Part shown: piece after piece, positions 13,209-26,700 of the stretch
Layout: every line of letters begins with the position of its first letter
How positions within the stretch are numbered: the first letter of the stretch is position 1
Assembly: GCA_008933995.1 (NCBI GenBank)
Contig: WARS01000013.1
Location: 13,829,806-13,893,805, forward strand
Source of the DNA: Datnioides undecimradiatus
Taxonomy: Eukaryota; Chordata; Actinopteri; Lobotiformes; Datnioididae
Direction of reading: 5' to 3'
DNA length: 64,000 nt
Program-made: the position numbers and the translations under genes
Notes under the pieces: generated by a model
The model's input: the letters and a program-made list of their open reading frames with translations, nothing else
Told to the model about the DNA's origin: nothing
The model's database searches: none

Positions 13209-16200
13209 TCAGTTGAGATGTGATTGTTGTTCTCTTTTCTTTTTTGGTTTTGATTTCACAGCTGGAGTTACGATTGTTGGAGTCAGCGAGGGGTTCAAGG
13301 CTGGATCTAACGCTGGGTTCATGGAAAGCAGGTCCAATATGGTGGCAGTCTCATTTCCTATGGAAATATGACATCATGAGGGATATAGACAGAGGAACTG
13401 CACAACATATTTTTTTATGGTAAGGTGCCTACCAGCGTTGTCCTCGTCACCGCTGGTTTCTGGATCTGGACTATGGAGGGAAACCCGGGCCAAGGCTGCC
13501 AGTTCAGTAATGAAGCTTTCTTCTGCCTCCTAATGGACACACAGCAAATAACTATGCAACCCTCTAAATCAAGCCTAAAGGCTATAGATAGATATACTCA
13601 GTAGACAGTAAACATTCTAACCAACAGCTGTGCTTTGATCCTCTCCATGGTCTGATCATGAGCTACTTTCTTCTGCCTCAGCTCCTCATATATCATTTGC
13701 TGTTCCAGATCACACTGCTCCAGCAACTTCCTTTTGTGATGTTCAACCCTGACACATAAACCAAAAAGGAAAAACCCAGATGTTTGCATTTGAAGTATAT
13801 CAGACAGGTGAAAGTGTGTGGTGTAGTGCGTGGTTATTGTACCTCTGTTGAAACTCAGCAGATGTGGGTTTCTTGCCCCAGTTGACCAGCTCTCTCAGCA
13901 AGGATTTGTTGAGCTGACTGCTACATTCTTGTTTCTCTGTCTCCTCTAAAGAGAAGGTTCACATAAGTAAAATCAACACAGAAGAGTGTTTGTAATTTAC
14001 TGTGCTTTAAAAATGCTTTGTCTTCCAAAAGTCTTTTAACATCTAATTAAATTATGCTTAACTTTTTAAAAAATTAATCATTTGGTAAATTAACAGAACA
14101 CAGTCAGTTATAATGCAAGTGTAACAAAATCAAAGACTTACTGATGAAATACTGTAGCACCCAACTGTCTGGCTAACTCAGGTCTATCTTTACATATCAA
14201 ATACTTGTTTGCTGACATCTAATAAGTTGTGTCTTACATCTTTAAATATATTTACAATTAAGTTCACAACTATTACAACACGAATGTCAGAGTTTATACA
14301 GATGTAGGCATGTGCATGAATTTTATATGCGACTCACCCCGGTTTAGCTTTGACGGATCCTGGTGTAATGTTTTGAAAATGTCCAGTAGGTGGGAATGGT
14401 AGCTTTGGACCAGTGCGCTGAGAGAATCTTTGGTCACATACACACTCTCTGAGACAGCCTCTGTCAAGTGGTGCTGATAAAAAAAGATAATGTAAGTGTA
14501 ATGTGCAAAACGAACAGAGCCCTCAGAGAAATAACCCAAACCCTACCTTTAAGCCATCGCAATGTTTTGGAGAGGTCTGTGACTTGGGGGGCGGGGTCTC
14601 CATCATCTGTTGGATGGCATGGCTGAGGGCGTTGCCTACCACCAGCTGTGCATGGTTCTGAAGAATCTCCATCCCTGTTTCCAGTTCAGACAGGAACTCC
14701 TGCTGGAAGCTGTGGCCCACCAGCTGACTCTCTGGACCCAGATGCCTCTCTGCCAGACTGGCATTGCTATTCTGTGATTAGTATGGGAAAGTAACGGAGT
14801 TCCTTATGCCATGAACTGAAGTATTTTACAGAGGTTTGCAATTTGTTTTGGTTTTGAAGCACTTCTAAGAATGTATTGACAAAAGAATACATTTTCCACC
14901 TTTAGAGTTGTACTGACACAGGACTGGCTTTTACTGGGATCTTCCATTAGCACAGCTCTAAAATCAGTCTGGGAGAGTGCCTTCAGCTTGGACAGCCTCA
15001 TCTCCTTCAGCATGTGCAAAGAGAAGTGCCTGACCACAAAGTACCTCTGCACAGCTGCCAACAGGTGCTCATGTTTCTTCTCTATCAACCTCCCCACTTG
15101 GCTGAGAAGAAGAATGAATTGCATTATTTCTGAGTAACTCATAAAAATTGATTGTCAGTATAAGTGGATTTGGCAAGATAATAGAGAGCTGTATTGTAAA
15201 TCTGTTGTTTGTGCATATTTAGTTGTCCTCTTTCACATCGATATTCTCAATATGCCATAAACACTTTTTGACTGAGGTCCTCCAGTCTCACCTGTTGATT
15301 GTGTAGCTTTGTCTGGCCACTATTGCTCTGAGGATCTTCATCTGCTGTTCACTCAGATGTTTAAGACAGGCCTGAACTAGAGCCATCTCCTCACTCCACA
15401 CCTACAGAAAAAAGATGCTCATTTTGAAACAACTGAAAACAATTTGTACAATTTAACTCCTGCAAATATCTAATAAACTTACACTTACGTGCCTTGACAC
15501 AATGTTTTAAAATAAACATAAAATACTTAATTGACAGTCCAGAGCAGGGTTTCTACCTGTCCATCTTTATCAAGCTGAACCCTCATGTCCTCCAGTTGCA
15601 TCTTGGTAGTGCACTCTGCATCCTGCAGCTGTGCAACCAGCTCCTGCTCCAGATCTGACCACAGCTCCTCACAACGCTGAGCGGAGAGTTTTGACTGGGC
15701 AGGGATGCAGGTAAGAAAGACGTCTTTGGCGAGCTCTCCGAGCCTCTTTGACCAACAGGTACGGAGTTTCTAAACAAATAAGTATTAAAGTAAATAAATA
15801 CATTTGGAAAGGTGCACTCACACGAATACAAAATAGAATATTAAATCCTTTACCTTCCATTGGTCACAGAGCGCTTCAGCCACTCGGTTGTTCTGCTGAA
15901 GCTCCAAGTCAAAAATTTGCTGTCTGTGTTTCATCAGCAGCTCCTGGTACACCTGAAGGAAAGATTACAGCTTACGTTCAGATGCCAGTGGATTTGAATG
16001 GCTCTAATAGGTTTCTTCTCTGTCTGTCTTCTCTTCTACATACAGCATGTAATCATTGATAGTAAAGTAACAGTGACAGTAATCCCTGATCTACATAATA
16101 AGGTACAGGGATGCAAAATGTTCTGACTTCGGTGAGCTGCAGTGGATCACTGTGAGCCTGTCTCACTTCCAGGACACGGCTCTTCTCCTTGGTCTGGCTC

Positions 16201-19200
16201 CTCAAAAGCTTCTTCCTCTTAGACTCCATTCTGCTGCACTTGTCATTCACCAGCTCCTTTGTCTTCCTCGTACACTCTGAAACATGATTGATCAAGTTTT
16301 GGATGAGCAGAACTACTTGAGCTTTTTCAGACTATTGTGAGTTTAAGTCCATTAGATGTATATGTGACAAAAGTTAATTCACTGGTATTCTATTTGTAAT
16401 AAAAATACAATGTAAGTGACAAAATATCCAGAATTAACAATTTGTAAATGTCTTGAAGGATATAATGTTTTGTTTTGTTTTGTTTTTTAATAATATTTTG
16501 TGATGTTGGATTTATGTTCTCACTACATGACACATATCTGCAGCCTTCGGAGTACAGGCTTCTGTATGTTGGCAGAGACAGTAAAGGCTGAAATAATAAT
16601 AGTGATACAGTCTTTTTCTGGTCCAAAAAGAGTGATCACATAATTTACTCAATATTTAAAAGGCTTGTTGTTGCATTGCTATATGGTTTTAATAAGACTA
16701 CTGACTGTGAGTGCATACGCTCATGTCTAGAGAGAATCCCTGTGCCTTTGTTTCCAAAGGATGGCCACTAAAATATTACCTTTATTATTGTTAATAGCTA
16801 CCTTCCTAAAGGGCTATAATCACTATTTTTACCTAGAAGCAAACTGGTGATTTAAACATTAGCATGCTTTTTATTTAAATGAAGAGCATCAGCAGCATCG
16901 ATCTGTGTCAAGTCTTACAGCATGCTGTGAGGTTGTGCATGAGGGTGGAATGCAGTAATAGGCATGATATTCTGTGCTGTCCTGAAAGAACCTGACCTTA
17001 TTTAAGGAGCTAAAGAAGATTCCCAGAAAATGGTCTATTTTGAGAGAGTACGTCATTTAAGTCTGAAAAGTAGGCTAGAATTGTCCACTGCTACCTGCCA
17101 CTGGAAACTAGTTGAGTGTTATGTCAGAAAATTACACAAACATTTGGTCAGTATTTGGGCTGCTGTTAACACGCGGATTTGCTCACATCACTTTTGCAGC
17201 TTCAGCAATGTTTCCTATAAAATGCCAACTGTCTTTTGTCTACTGCCTTTTGGCCTGATCGTGCCTTGGAATGAAATTTCCCTTGAATGTACGGACACCA
17301 TATTCACTTTATGTGTCTTACCCTCAGTGCACTGTTGAAGGCCTTCAATCAGAGTTGCCTGAACCTCTGAAAGTATCTTTTCCATGTGATTAAAGGACAA
17401 GCGATCATCACTCGTCAGCTGCTCCAGTGTTGTTGCTATCAAACCCTGCCTCAGAGACACTTCCTGCTTCAGCAAGGCAGGTTGTGACTGAAGAAGGCCT
17501 GTAATCTCCTCCCACCACAATAACTTCTGCTGGATCCTCTAAGAGACGTGGAAAACAACAGACATGTTTCAACTTTTTCTTTAGTGTAATAAGTTCCTCA
17601 TGTGATGACACAAGGGATCAGAAGCAAAATGAATGGAATGCCAACTGATGACAACTAGTATTTTACCTTTAGATCAGCTTCTTGAGTGCTCATTAGGTGG
17701 TTTTCTACTAACAGAAGAGTCTGGATGAGGGACTGAATGACATTTTGGGCTTCATCTGAAGAGTAAATGCTGGTCCTCTTTAGCAGATGCTGGCACAGGT
17801 CCTCTACCTGTTTGCTAAAATGTTTCGACTTTGGAGAGACGTAAATATTACATAAATATTAGTTTATTTAGTTTAGGTAAATTAAGATGGCCTTACAGAC
17901 TTATATTATTAGCATTAGTAAAAGTGTTAAATTATTAGCTTTCTGTTTTTTCTCTTTGCTTTTACCACTTGTAGGCCATGTTCAAGATGATCTTTCTGAG
18001 CTCTCTCTAGTTCCTCCAAAGTGCAGGGAGCATCCTCATTTTTCTCATAGGCAGCTGTTGGCAACTGTTTCTTCAGCTCATTCAGTTCCTGGTGAATAAC
18101 AATATATGCTTTCTTATAGTTTAAAATAGAAGAATGTGTGTTTTTATGAAGAGTCAACCAAGAACTGCAAAAAGATGGATTTTTGTGCTATCCATGTAAG
18201 TGCAAAAAATTAAAGAATATTTATTCCACAATAAAGAATGTGTGTCCAAAATGCCTAGCTCTACCTTTTCTTGCATTTGGAGAATGTTCTTGGAGAAGTC
18301 AGCGTCATTTTTGTCTTTTGGAAAATGACAGCTTAATATTATTTTCACAGTTTGAAGAAAAATCTATGGGAAAAAAGGATGAGGGAGGGAGAATAAGACA
18401 ATAATTTAAATTTTGACTAACTTAAAAGATATATAGATGACTGTTAACTATTCTGATACGGTGTTAAATACAAAAAACCCTCCCAAAACTCACCTGGCAT
18501 TTTTCTTCCTGAAGCTGAGAGCAATGTTGCTGTATATCCTGCAGGGCCAAACAGTAAAGGCTGATCCTACTTTCAAAACTACACAGAAATCAAGAGCCTT
18601 ATCAGTTTGGACTAATCTGTTTGTACATACTTGTTGTAAGATTAAAATGCATGGTTTAACATTTAGAGACAACTGGTTCCTACCCAGGTTGTGTCAGCGT
18701 GTGAGAGTAGTGAGAGACCCTGGTGAAGCTCTGGTTCTGCAGGCTCTTGGGAACCAGTGAGGAGGAGAGAAACTGACTGCTGTCATCGTTGTCCTGCTCT
18801 TGGCTCAGAGACTCTCCATCCGTGGAAGAGGATGACTCCTCGTTAGGCAATGCTGGCAACTTGGAGTGCTCATGTAATGATGGATTGGATGCTCCATCTG
18901 CTAACGGCTGATAGGTACAGTGACAAGTTTGACAAGTATGATTTTAGCAAAATTTTAGAGCATAAGAGAAGTATAATCATAAATCAGCTGGTTCCAACAA
19001 ACTATATTATACCTTAATGATGTACAATTACCCATAATTTGGTCAGACTGTTTACCATTATGCTACAACTTCTATTAAAAAGTGCTGTGGAGAGATGATT
19101 TAATACTGCTTCATCTACTGAAATCTTCTACAAATTATACAATTTTTGTCCAAAACAAAAACATAAAAAAGACCCCTTGACTAATCATAGGCAATGTAGT

Positions 19201-19932
19201 TCTGCCATGATTACAGGAATTTTTTATGAGTCTCTTACTTTGCACAATGTGTGGACTTACTCTGTACTTTTGGTTGATGGGATAAACCACCTTTGCTCTG
19301 GATGCAAATGCAGCCACATCACTGTTCATGGGTGGCTGCTTCTTCTCCTGGACAAACAGACTTAATAAGTTAATGGGGCATTCATTAATAAACATCAGAA
19401 AATGAGTAACCCTGAATGAAGAATTTGTTTGACACTTATTAACAGCAATTTGAGATAATGTACAGTCGTACTTTGCAAGGAATTGACATTCACCTGTCTA
19501 AACTGACAATAAGTCTCATACAGTGTAAACCTTTTAATGGATGTTTAAAAACATGAATACTTTGTCATTAGTGGTGCCACTCGGAGCCTCCTTTCTGCTG
19601 TTGCTGACACAGTCACTTTGGTTGTTGTCTAACTCCCCTTCCTCGGGTTCAAGCAGCCGCCTTGCATTGTAACCCTGTTGGGATGTGACACGTGAATATA
19701 CATACAAACAAGGGACAGTAAGGGATGAAACGGGGGCTGTGTGGTACTTGGTTACCTGTCTGGTCAACAGCAGAGGTTTCAGGCAGAAGACATATAACAG
19801 GGCAGCAGCTAATATCCCAGAGAGCCCTCCGCACACTGTCGACACCGTTAACAGTCCGGTGTATACGTGCAGCGACTCGGCGAAACTCACCAACACGTCA
19901 GTGCCGCATCCCGACAGGTCCTGCTCTGTCAT
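13209..19932 (-). CDS. evc: Ellis-van Creveld syndrome protein (EVC ciliary complex subunit 1)
   Basis: Twenty coding exons: 19756-19932, 19561-19674, 19261-19347, 18684-18907, 18494-18578, 18265-18363, 17966-18088, 17667-17828, 17322-17538, 16128-16276, 15854-15952, 15557-15769, 15292-15401, 14900-15101, 14547-14771, 14338-14473, 13843-13945, 13622-13748, 13433-13529, 13209-13357. Total 2898 nt, 965 aa (human 992), with every phase matching. One membrane helix lies at about residues 23-52 near the N-terminus. Landmarks shared with human EVC: VAAFASRAKVVYPINQKYR (exon 3), a Ser-rich stretch (exon 4), SESVYVTKDSLSALVQSY (exon 16) and ESFITELAALARVSL (exon 19). The rest is mostly Glu/Gln/Leu-rich coiled coil, and the tail ends with a lysine patch (KSKPKKKREQQ). 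EVC pairs with EVC2 in the EvC zone at the cilium base and transmits Hedgehog signals via Smoothened. The donor of exon 10 (GTCAGA) is weak. The largest intron is 16277-17321. Confidence 0.95.
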
Positions 19933-20785
19933 TTTTCATCAAAGTTAAGGAAAAGTGGCGTTGTAATTGTTAGCGTTTTGTCGGCAACATCCAGCTAACT
20001 CTGCTAGCGTCAACAACTCAGCTCAAACAAAGTTACTTCTGTCGCTGAAGATTCATGCTTGCGCATAATATTTAATATTTTTGCCCCAAAAAGACTTTAA
20101 TAGTTTCAAACATTGGCCACATTTGCAACAAAGTCCTGAGGCAAAACTCTTTTCCTCACTAAAGCTAACTTGGTGTATAATTTAAACCAATTGGTGGGCA
20201 GAGATTTAAGAAAGTCAGACCTGCGCGAGGACGGTAGAGCTAGCGGTAATGAGGCCGGAAAAGAGATGCTTATGCCTTCAACATTAAAGCACAGGACTGT
20301 TTTGCAGTGGAAGATAAACGACCTTTCCCCTATAATAGTATTTACACACTTTAAGCCTGATAATATTCAAATACACGATCGATGAGATTTTTTGTATTGC
20401 ATATTAATGTAATTTTAATGTTTACAAACCCCCATGTTATTTTAAGTTGAAAGACAGAACCGGAAGTACCTTGTAGCCGATAACACTCATAGAGGAGTTG
20501 CCTAGTTTTCCCAAGTTTTGGAAATGTTTGTTGAAGTTGTGCAGCAACGGCAGCGGTTTGGAGTCTTGCCTTCGTGTATAAATCTTTGAAACGACGTGTA
20601 CAGTTTGGCCTGTAATATTACCATAAAAGTAAAATGTTTTTGTGCGTCAGAAGCGCTACTATGGCTGATATTTCTCAAGAAAAAGTTGCGGGAAATGTTT
20701 TCATCGCGGATTTTAACAGTGGCAGAAACAATGCTGCCCGTTAGCTAGCGGCTCTCCTTGGTGAGGGTGGCACAGCGACTTACGA
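19933..20785. promoter_or_regulatory. Shared divergent promoter of evc and evc2
   Basis: The two start codons lie 853 bp apart in opposite directions, so both transcripts must begin within or near this segment. It contains an ETS-type site (ACCGGAAGTACC at 20459-20470) and no TATA box at a convincing distance, in keeping with a housekeeping-type divergent promoter. A short upstream open frame precedes evc2. Human EVC and EVC2 are also head-to-head. Confidence 0.75.
20634..20744 (+). other. Upstream open reading frame (36 codons) before evc2
   Basis: ATG at 20634 to TAG at 20742-20744, ending 41 nt before the evc2 start at 20786. If transcription starts upstream, this frame could reduce evc2 translation. 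There is no evidence that its peptide is functional, and it may lie upstream of the transcription start. Confidence 0.3.
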
Positions 20786-23700
20786 ATGCTTCAGGTACAC
20801 TTTACCGCGAAGAGGGTCGCGGTATTGTTGTTTATCTTTAACATACAAGTATCGTGTTTGCTTCCACCTCCTTCATATTTACGATGGTGTCACAATGTAA
20901 CCCGGCGTGAGACTCGGCATGCCGGTGTAACGGTATTGGACTCTGGTGCTGGATGTCGTCCGTGTTATGACGGTACATCTGAGGATGCATCATGGCGCAA
21001 AACACTAACATCTCCTCATTTCTCGGAGAAACAGGAGGTGAGTGGCGTTATAGTGAAGAACGGTTAACTGTAGCTCCCAGTCTCTCTTTTTATTAAGATT
21101 TCTCTCACCGCCTGAGATGTTTTTCTTTATCTCTATCTACACATAAACATATTTTCTTATTCCGAGTTTTCTTTTGAAAACGTAAGTTAGAACAACTATT
21201 TAGATTTTTACATGCACTTTACTTCAGCTGCCAATGTTATTTATTTTATTATAACAGGCTTACAACAGGTATTGCTTTGGCTCTAAGAGGTCTCCTTGTT
21301 TTTACACGTTTATGGGCTGGCAATTAATAATAAATAAAGCTTTGGTAACAATAGTTCTCATATGAGATATACATTACTTATTGCCTTTTTCCTGTCATCA
21401 GATGCCCTCCAGTATCCGTGTAATGCAACATGACCCTGGGGGGAAAGCGGCTGAGTTGACATTGCTCCGAATGGATGGTCTGTTCTTCTCTACTGTTGGC
21501 ATTCTGTAAAGCAATGGTTCATTTAATTACACTGCAGAAGAGTTGTATGTATGACTACATCCTCAATAGATGTGTTATTGTGTACAAAGTGTTATTCCTT
21601 TGTAATGATGTATCCCCACAGATAGAAGAAATAGTTTTACTTGAAAATATAACACGGTATATGGCCGTTTATACTTCTGTGTTATGCTGATGAATCCAAA
21701 ACAATACAAAATTATCCATTTATTTATAGTCAAGTTTAGCCTTCATAACTGTTTCCTCATTCTTTTCAAGCATCCTGTACTTAACCTGACAGGTAAAACA
21801 GAAATCAGTGGGCCCAGAATGAAGTATGCAGAGGGCCCAGTCTCCTCTTCCGCTGCCTCTGGTCCATGGGAACACTCCTTTTACGCTTCATTTACGCACA
21901 TGAGAAACATCTTGCACCTCCGGAGCCACAGAAGCACACTCACCAGATACAACCCAGGTCACACTCTGCCTCAGGTGTGTTGGTTGTTGTACAGAGTTGC
22001 TTTTATGGAGTAGCAGTGGACTTTTTTGTGTTTATGTGTGGTCTTTGATATTTATATTTCTTTTTTGCAAAGATTAAGATATTTTTTAGAACAAGGGTTT
22101 ATGAAAGTATATGGTGAATCACCATTTGTATACCTGAACATTATTTCTTCATGTTATATCAATCATAATTGTACCTTGTGTTTAATGTTTCTGTAGGTTC
22201 AGAGTGCAGCACCTCCATCTGCATTTGGGGTCAAATTTCACAAGTGTGCACAGGTACATAAACATAGTTTGTTATATACAGCCCATTTTATTAAGTATGT
22301 GCATTAAATTCCATCATACATTGTTGGATTTATTTGAATCTGTTGACATGTTGAATGGTGTTGTTGAGTGATTCACATGCAGCCCAATCATGTTGTCCCC
22401 AGGTGAAGCCTGACACCGATCCTCCTCAGCTGACATTCTTACTGCTGATTCACAACATGGGCCCAGTGGGTGGCACCAACCTGTCTCAAGTGGCTATCCG
22501 GGACTCTATCTCTGGAATAGTTCCCATAAAAACTGAGGGCAGAGTGGTGGAAAGAGGCTACCAGACATTTGCTATTGATTCACTGTCTGGTATGTCTGGG
22601 AACTGAACATCATTCTGTTCAAATTTTCTGCATGCTGCATCTGCAATAAATAATTTAACTTTTTTTTTTCTTCTATAGCTGGTTCCCAAGTTATTGTTAA
22701 TTATACTGCGCTGATAAGGAGTCATAAGAGTGAGATCTTGGACCTTCCTGCATTTCTCACCTTCTCAAATGCCTCACAGGTATTTTTTTCTGCTGCCTTA
22801 TTTCTGCTCTTTTTAGGCATGTAATCTCCCAAAATTACAATCTTATTGTTATTAATTTTACTGTGTCAATATTTGCAGTATAATAAGACATTTTCTGTTT
22901 GGTGAGTACTGTTTTCTTGCCTCTACAGAATGATGTCAGTATGTTTGGTCCTTTGACAGCTAATCTAACATTGAGGGTGAATTCCACCAACAGGGTAAGC
23001 TTCCTTAACAGGAAACACATCTGCAGCTTTTAGCATTGCATGTTTATTCTTGTGCCGTGGTCTGATGTTTATGCACATCATTTCAGATTTATCCAAACCA
23101 TGGGGTCCATTTTGCCGGATTTGTTGTGGGGTTTGTAGTCACGTTGGTGCTGCTGTCACTGGGCTTTCTGGCCATGAATCTGATAGGTCCCAGAACCAGG
23201 CTGAATCTTCTTCAGCAAAGGGTATCACAAATTTAACATCAGCTGTGTTTTGTCTTGGCTAAGCAACATTTTTAATTACATATGGCATTTGTTTTTGTTT
23301 GACAGTGTTAAAATAATTGCGTTGAAAATTGAAAATTAAAATAATAAGAAGGTATTTTTTCCAATCAACTTGTATATGACAATTTTATATTAACATACTG
23401 TGCACATATTCTCTTGCTTTAGAGAAACAGAGGCGACTCAGACCCAGATTATGCAGACTGCGACATGAGTGAGATGGTAAAAGACGAGGCAACATTTGAA
23501 GACAAGATGGTGGACACCATGGTGCTAGAGGATCCCCAGAACATGTATCAAGCTTTGGAGAAGTGAGTAGACCAGTCAAGGGAAGGTTAAGTATCTCTGC
23601 ATAAGGCTTTACATACTTATAAAAAACAAAGGTTATCGAAATCACTACAAGAGGAACACATTTGCAGTTATGGGGAAAGAAGCTATAAATATATATTGAA

Positions 23701-26700
23701 CAGAAGTTTTAAAGTGTCTTTCTGTTTAATTTAATGAACTCAGCCAGCATCTAGTATGCCTTGGAGGCACCCAACAAGGCACTTCACTGCTGGGGTATTG
23801 TTTCACCCAAATTAGTAATTCTTATAGTTTCTAGTTCAATTACAGACCAACAATGTATGAATTCTCTGCATTTTATCCCTGCTAGCCTTGAAATGTCTAC
23901 ACTGCTGCGCGCCACCAATAACCTGGAGACCACTCGGATTCAGATCTACAAGGACGTAATGTCCTCTCTACTAGGTGGCCTGCGGTCTCGGGGCCAGACC
24001 AGTGCTCAGGCTCAGCAGAGGCTGCTCAGTGTGCTCCATGGACAGCTGCTGGGCATGGAGGGTCGGCTAAAGGAGGAGAGAGTAGCCCGCATGGCTGCTC
24101 TGGCTGGCCAGTGTAACCTGGAGACTCGGGAAGAGATGGAAGCAGAGCACCGCAGGGAAGGTGCTGAGAAGGCCCAGGCTGAGCTCCTGTGTCAACATGC
24201 AGACCAACAGGTAGTAGTGAAAAGTTATTTGTTTTGATATTTGATATTTTATTTGTTTTGATATTTGTTTTTGTTTTTTTTGGTGATTTCTCATGTTAAA
24301 AAACAACATATGCATTTACTTGTAAAATACAGTATAAATAAATAAATAATTATTAAATAATAGATTATACATGGTTTTTGGGAAGTAACTGATCAAAACC
24401 CAGTAGAATCTTCTCTCCCTCCTTTGTTTTGCTTTCCTGTCATTACATACATTGCTAAACTGTAACCATTATTTTAGGAACTCCTCCACTGCAGTGTCCT
24501 CCTGGAGAAGCTGCACAAGCTGAGCCAGAATCAGCTCCAGCGCATCCTGCTGGTCCGGCATGAGGAAGCCTCAGCTAAGGTCCAGCGCCAGATTATCGAG
24601 TGGCGCAGGGTGGAGTTACACAAGATTTTCTCTGAGGAGCTGGAGGAGGCCACCAGAATGGGCGAGTTGGAAAAGAGCACAGCCAAAAGTCTACAGCATG
24701 ATTACTTTGCCTGTCAAGTGAGCGATTGTATTATTTCTTAATTTATTCAGCAATCTATATCAGCGGTAATCGATATGTGAAACAAAAATTGTGAAACATA
24801 ACATGAGACATGTTCTTCTGTTTTAATGTACAGGATCAACTGGAGGAGGTGCTGGATGTGGTCCTTGCCAACCAGCGCTTCGTGTTAGCTGAGCGTCATG
24901 CACAGAGGAAGTTCCTGGTGCACAGCCTTCACAGCCTCAACAGCCTCATTTCTGACACCTTCTCCAGCACCTCCAGCAATATGGACAGCTGGTTCACCCA
25001 AATCAGGAGGTTGGTTCATATTGTATTTACTAAGGACAGCATCAGCTAGTTACACAAATATACTACACCATAGTGTGGCCAAGTAAGCTTGTTTTACTGC
25101 TGCCAACAAGGTTAAACTGGTAACCAAGCTAAGGCTGATGTACACATAATACAGTACTTGTATGGAAAAGTTGGACCAGAGTTGCATTTTAACCTTGCAT
25201 GCTTTCCTCTGCCCACAAGGGGGAGCATTGTTCCTGCTGAGCAGATAGACCAGCTGCAGGAGAAGGCCCAGAAAGAGTTGGTGATGGTGAGGCAGAGACT
25301 TGATGAGGCACTGAGCCAGGAGAGAAGAGCCATGCGCTGTGGACTAATAAAGAAGAGGCGGGAGCTCATCTCTGACATGGTGAGGGGATCAAATGTAGTA
25401 CAAGCACCTACATTACGTCTATTTGCAGTGGATTGATACCACAAAAACTCTATAAGCCACCTTTTATTCCTACATCATGTCTTCTCCAGCTGCAGGTCCA
25501 CAAACAGAGAGAGAAGGATCTGTCAGGTCTGTCTAAGGGTCTGGAGGGAAGGATAGATGTAGCCCAGCACCTGCACTGTTGGCAGAACTTATTGATGGCT
25601 CACAGTTTGGAAGTAGCAGAGCTCATCAACAACTTGGATGAGGAGGCTGCTGCTGATATCCGCAAGGTGCCACTCTTAACAGTACACATCTGGCACAGTC
25701 ATTCATTCAGACCCCCCTAATACAAACTCTCTGTCATGTCCTGTTCTATAGGTGACCATGCGTGTGATCCAGGGTGCCATAACAGAAGTGAAAGCCATCC
25801 AGCCTTCTGCATCCCAGGCCCTGCTAGCACTCTTGCCTCCAGGGGTGCAACGCTCTCAGCTGCAGGTTGAACCAGAGGCAGGGCCAGGACAGGCCCAGGG
25901 ACAAGGAGGTGCGACTCTCCTGCAGGGCCAGGAAAAGTTGCACCAGGAAGGTAAGGCAGCCTTGCGCACGCTCAGCTGCACCAGGGAGGCTCTACGGGAA
26001 GCCATGGAGAGGGAGCTGCAGGAGCAGAGGGAACTCAGGGCACACTGCAGAGCCTTTTTCAGGTCAGTGACAATAACGTCTGTCATGATATTTAAATACA
26101 AGACATTTTTGTGTGTGTGATCTCATTGATCATCTTTTTTTCTGAGAGGTTCATGAGGCAGGGACTAGAAACAGGAGCACTGGATAATCAGACGACATCA
26201 GATGATAGTATCTTTTACAGTGTATTTATCTGTCAGTCTTCCTTTTCTCCTTCTGTCCCAGTTGTTTGTGTTCATCTCAGCTGACTCTGTCTGAAGACGA
26301 CCGACTCAGGATGAAACTAGAGTTTCAGAAATGTCTGTCTGTGATGGACCGCTGCCTGGTGCTGCCCCACGCTGTTTCCAGAACCAAACTCCACACTGCT
26401 CTGGCAGCTTGGAGAAGGGAGAGCGAGCAAAAGACGGTGAACACATAATCACACATCATAAAATTTAGTTGTAACGTTTGTGGGTAGGATAAGAAATCTT
26501 CTGACTTTGGCTACTGCTTACCCCACTCCAAAAAATACAATATTCGTAATAAAGACAGCACCGATGTACATGCAGGTTTGGCAACTGCATTTAATTCAAT
26601 GCCATTAAATGCTGTCCACATTTGTTCAACCACATTGAAAACGGCAGCATTATGATATTTGTGTGTACTGAATTAACAGAGATTTTCATAAAGTTCCAAA

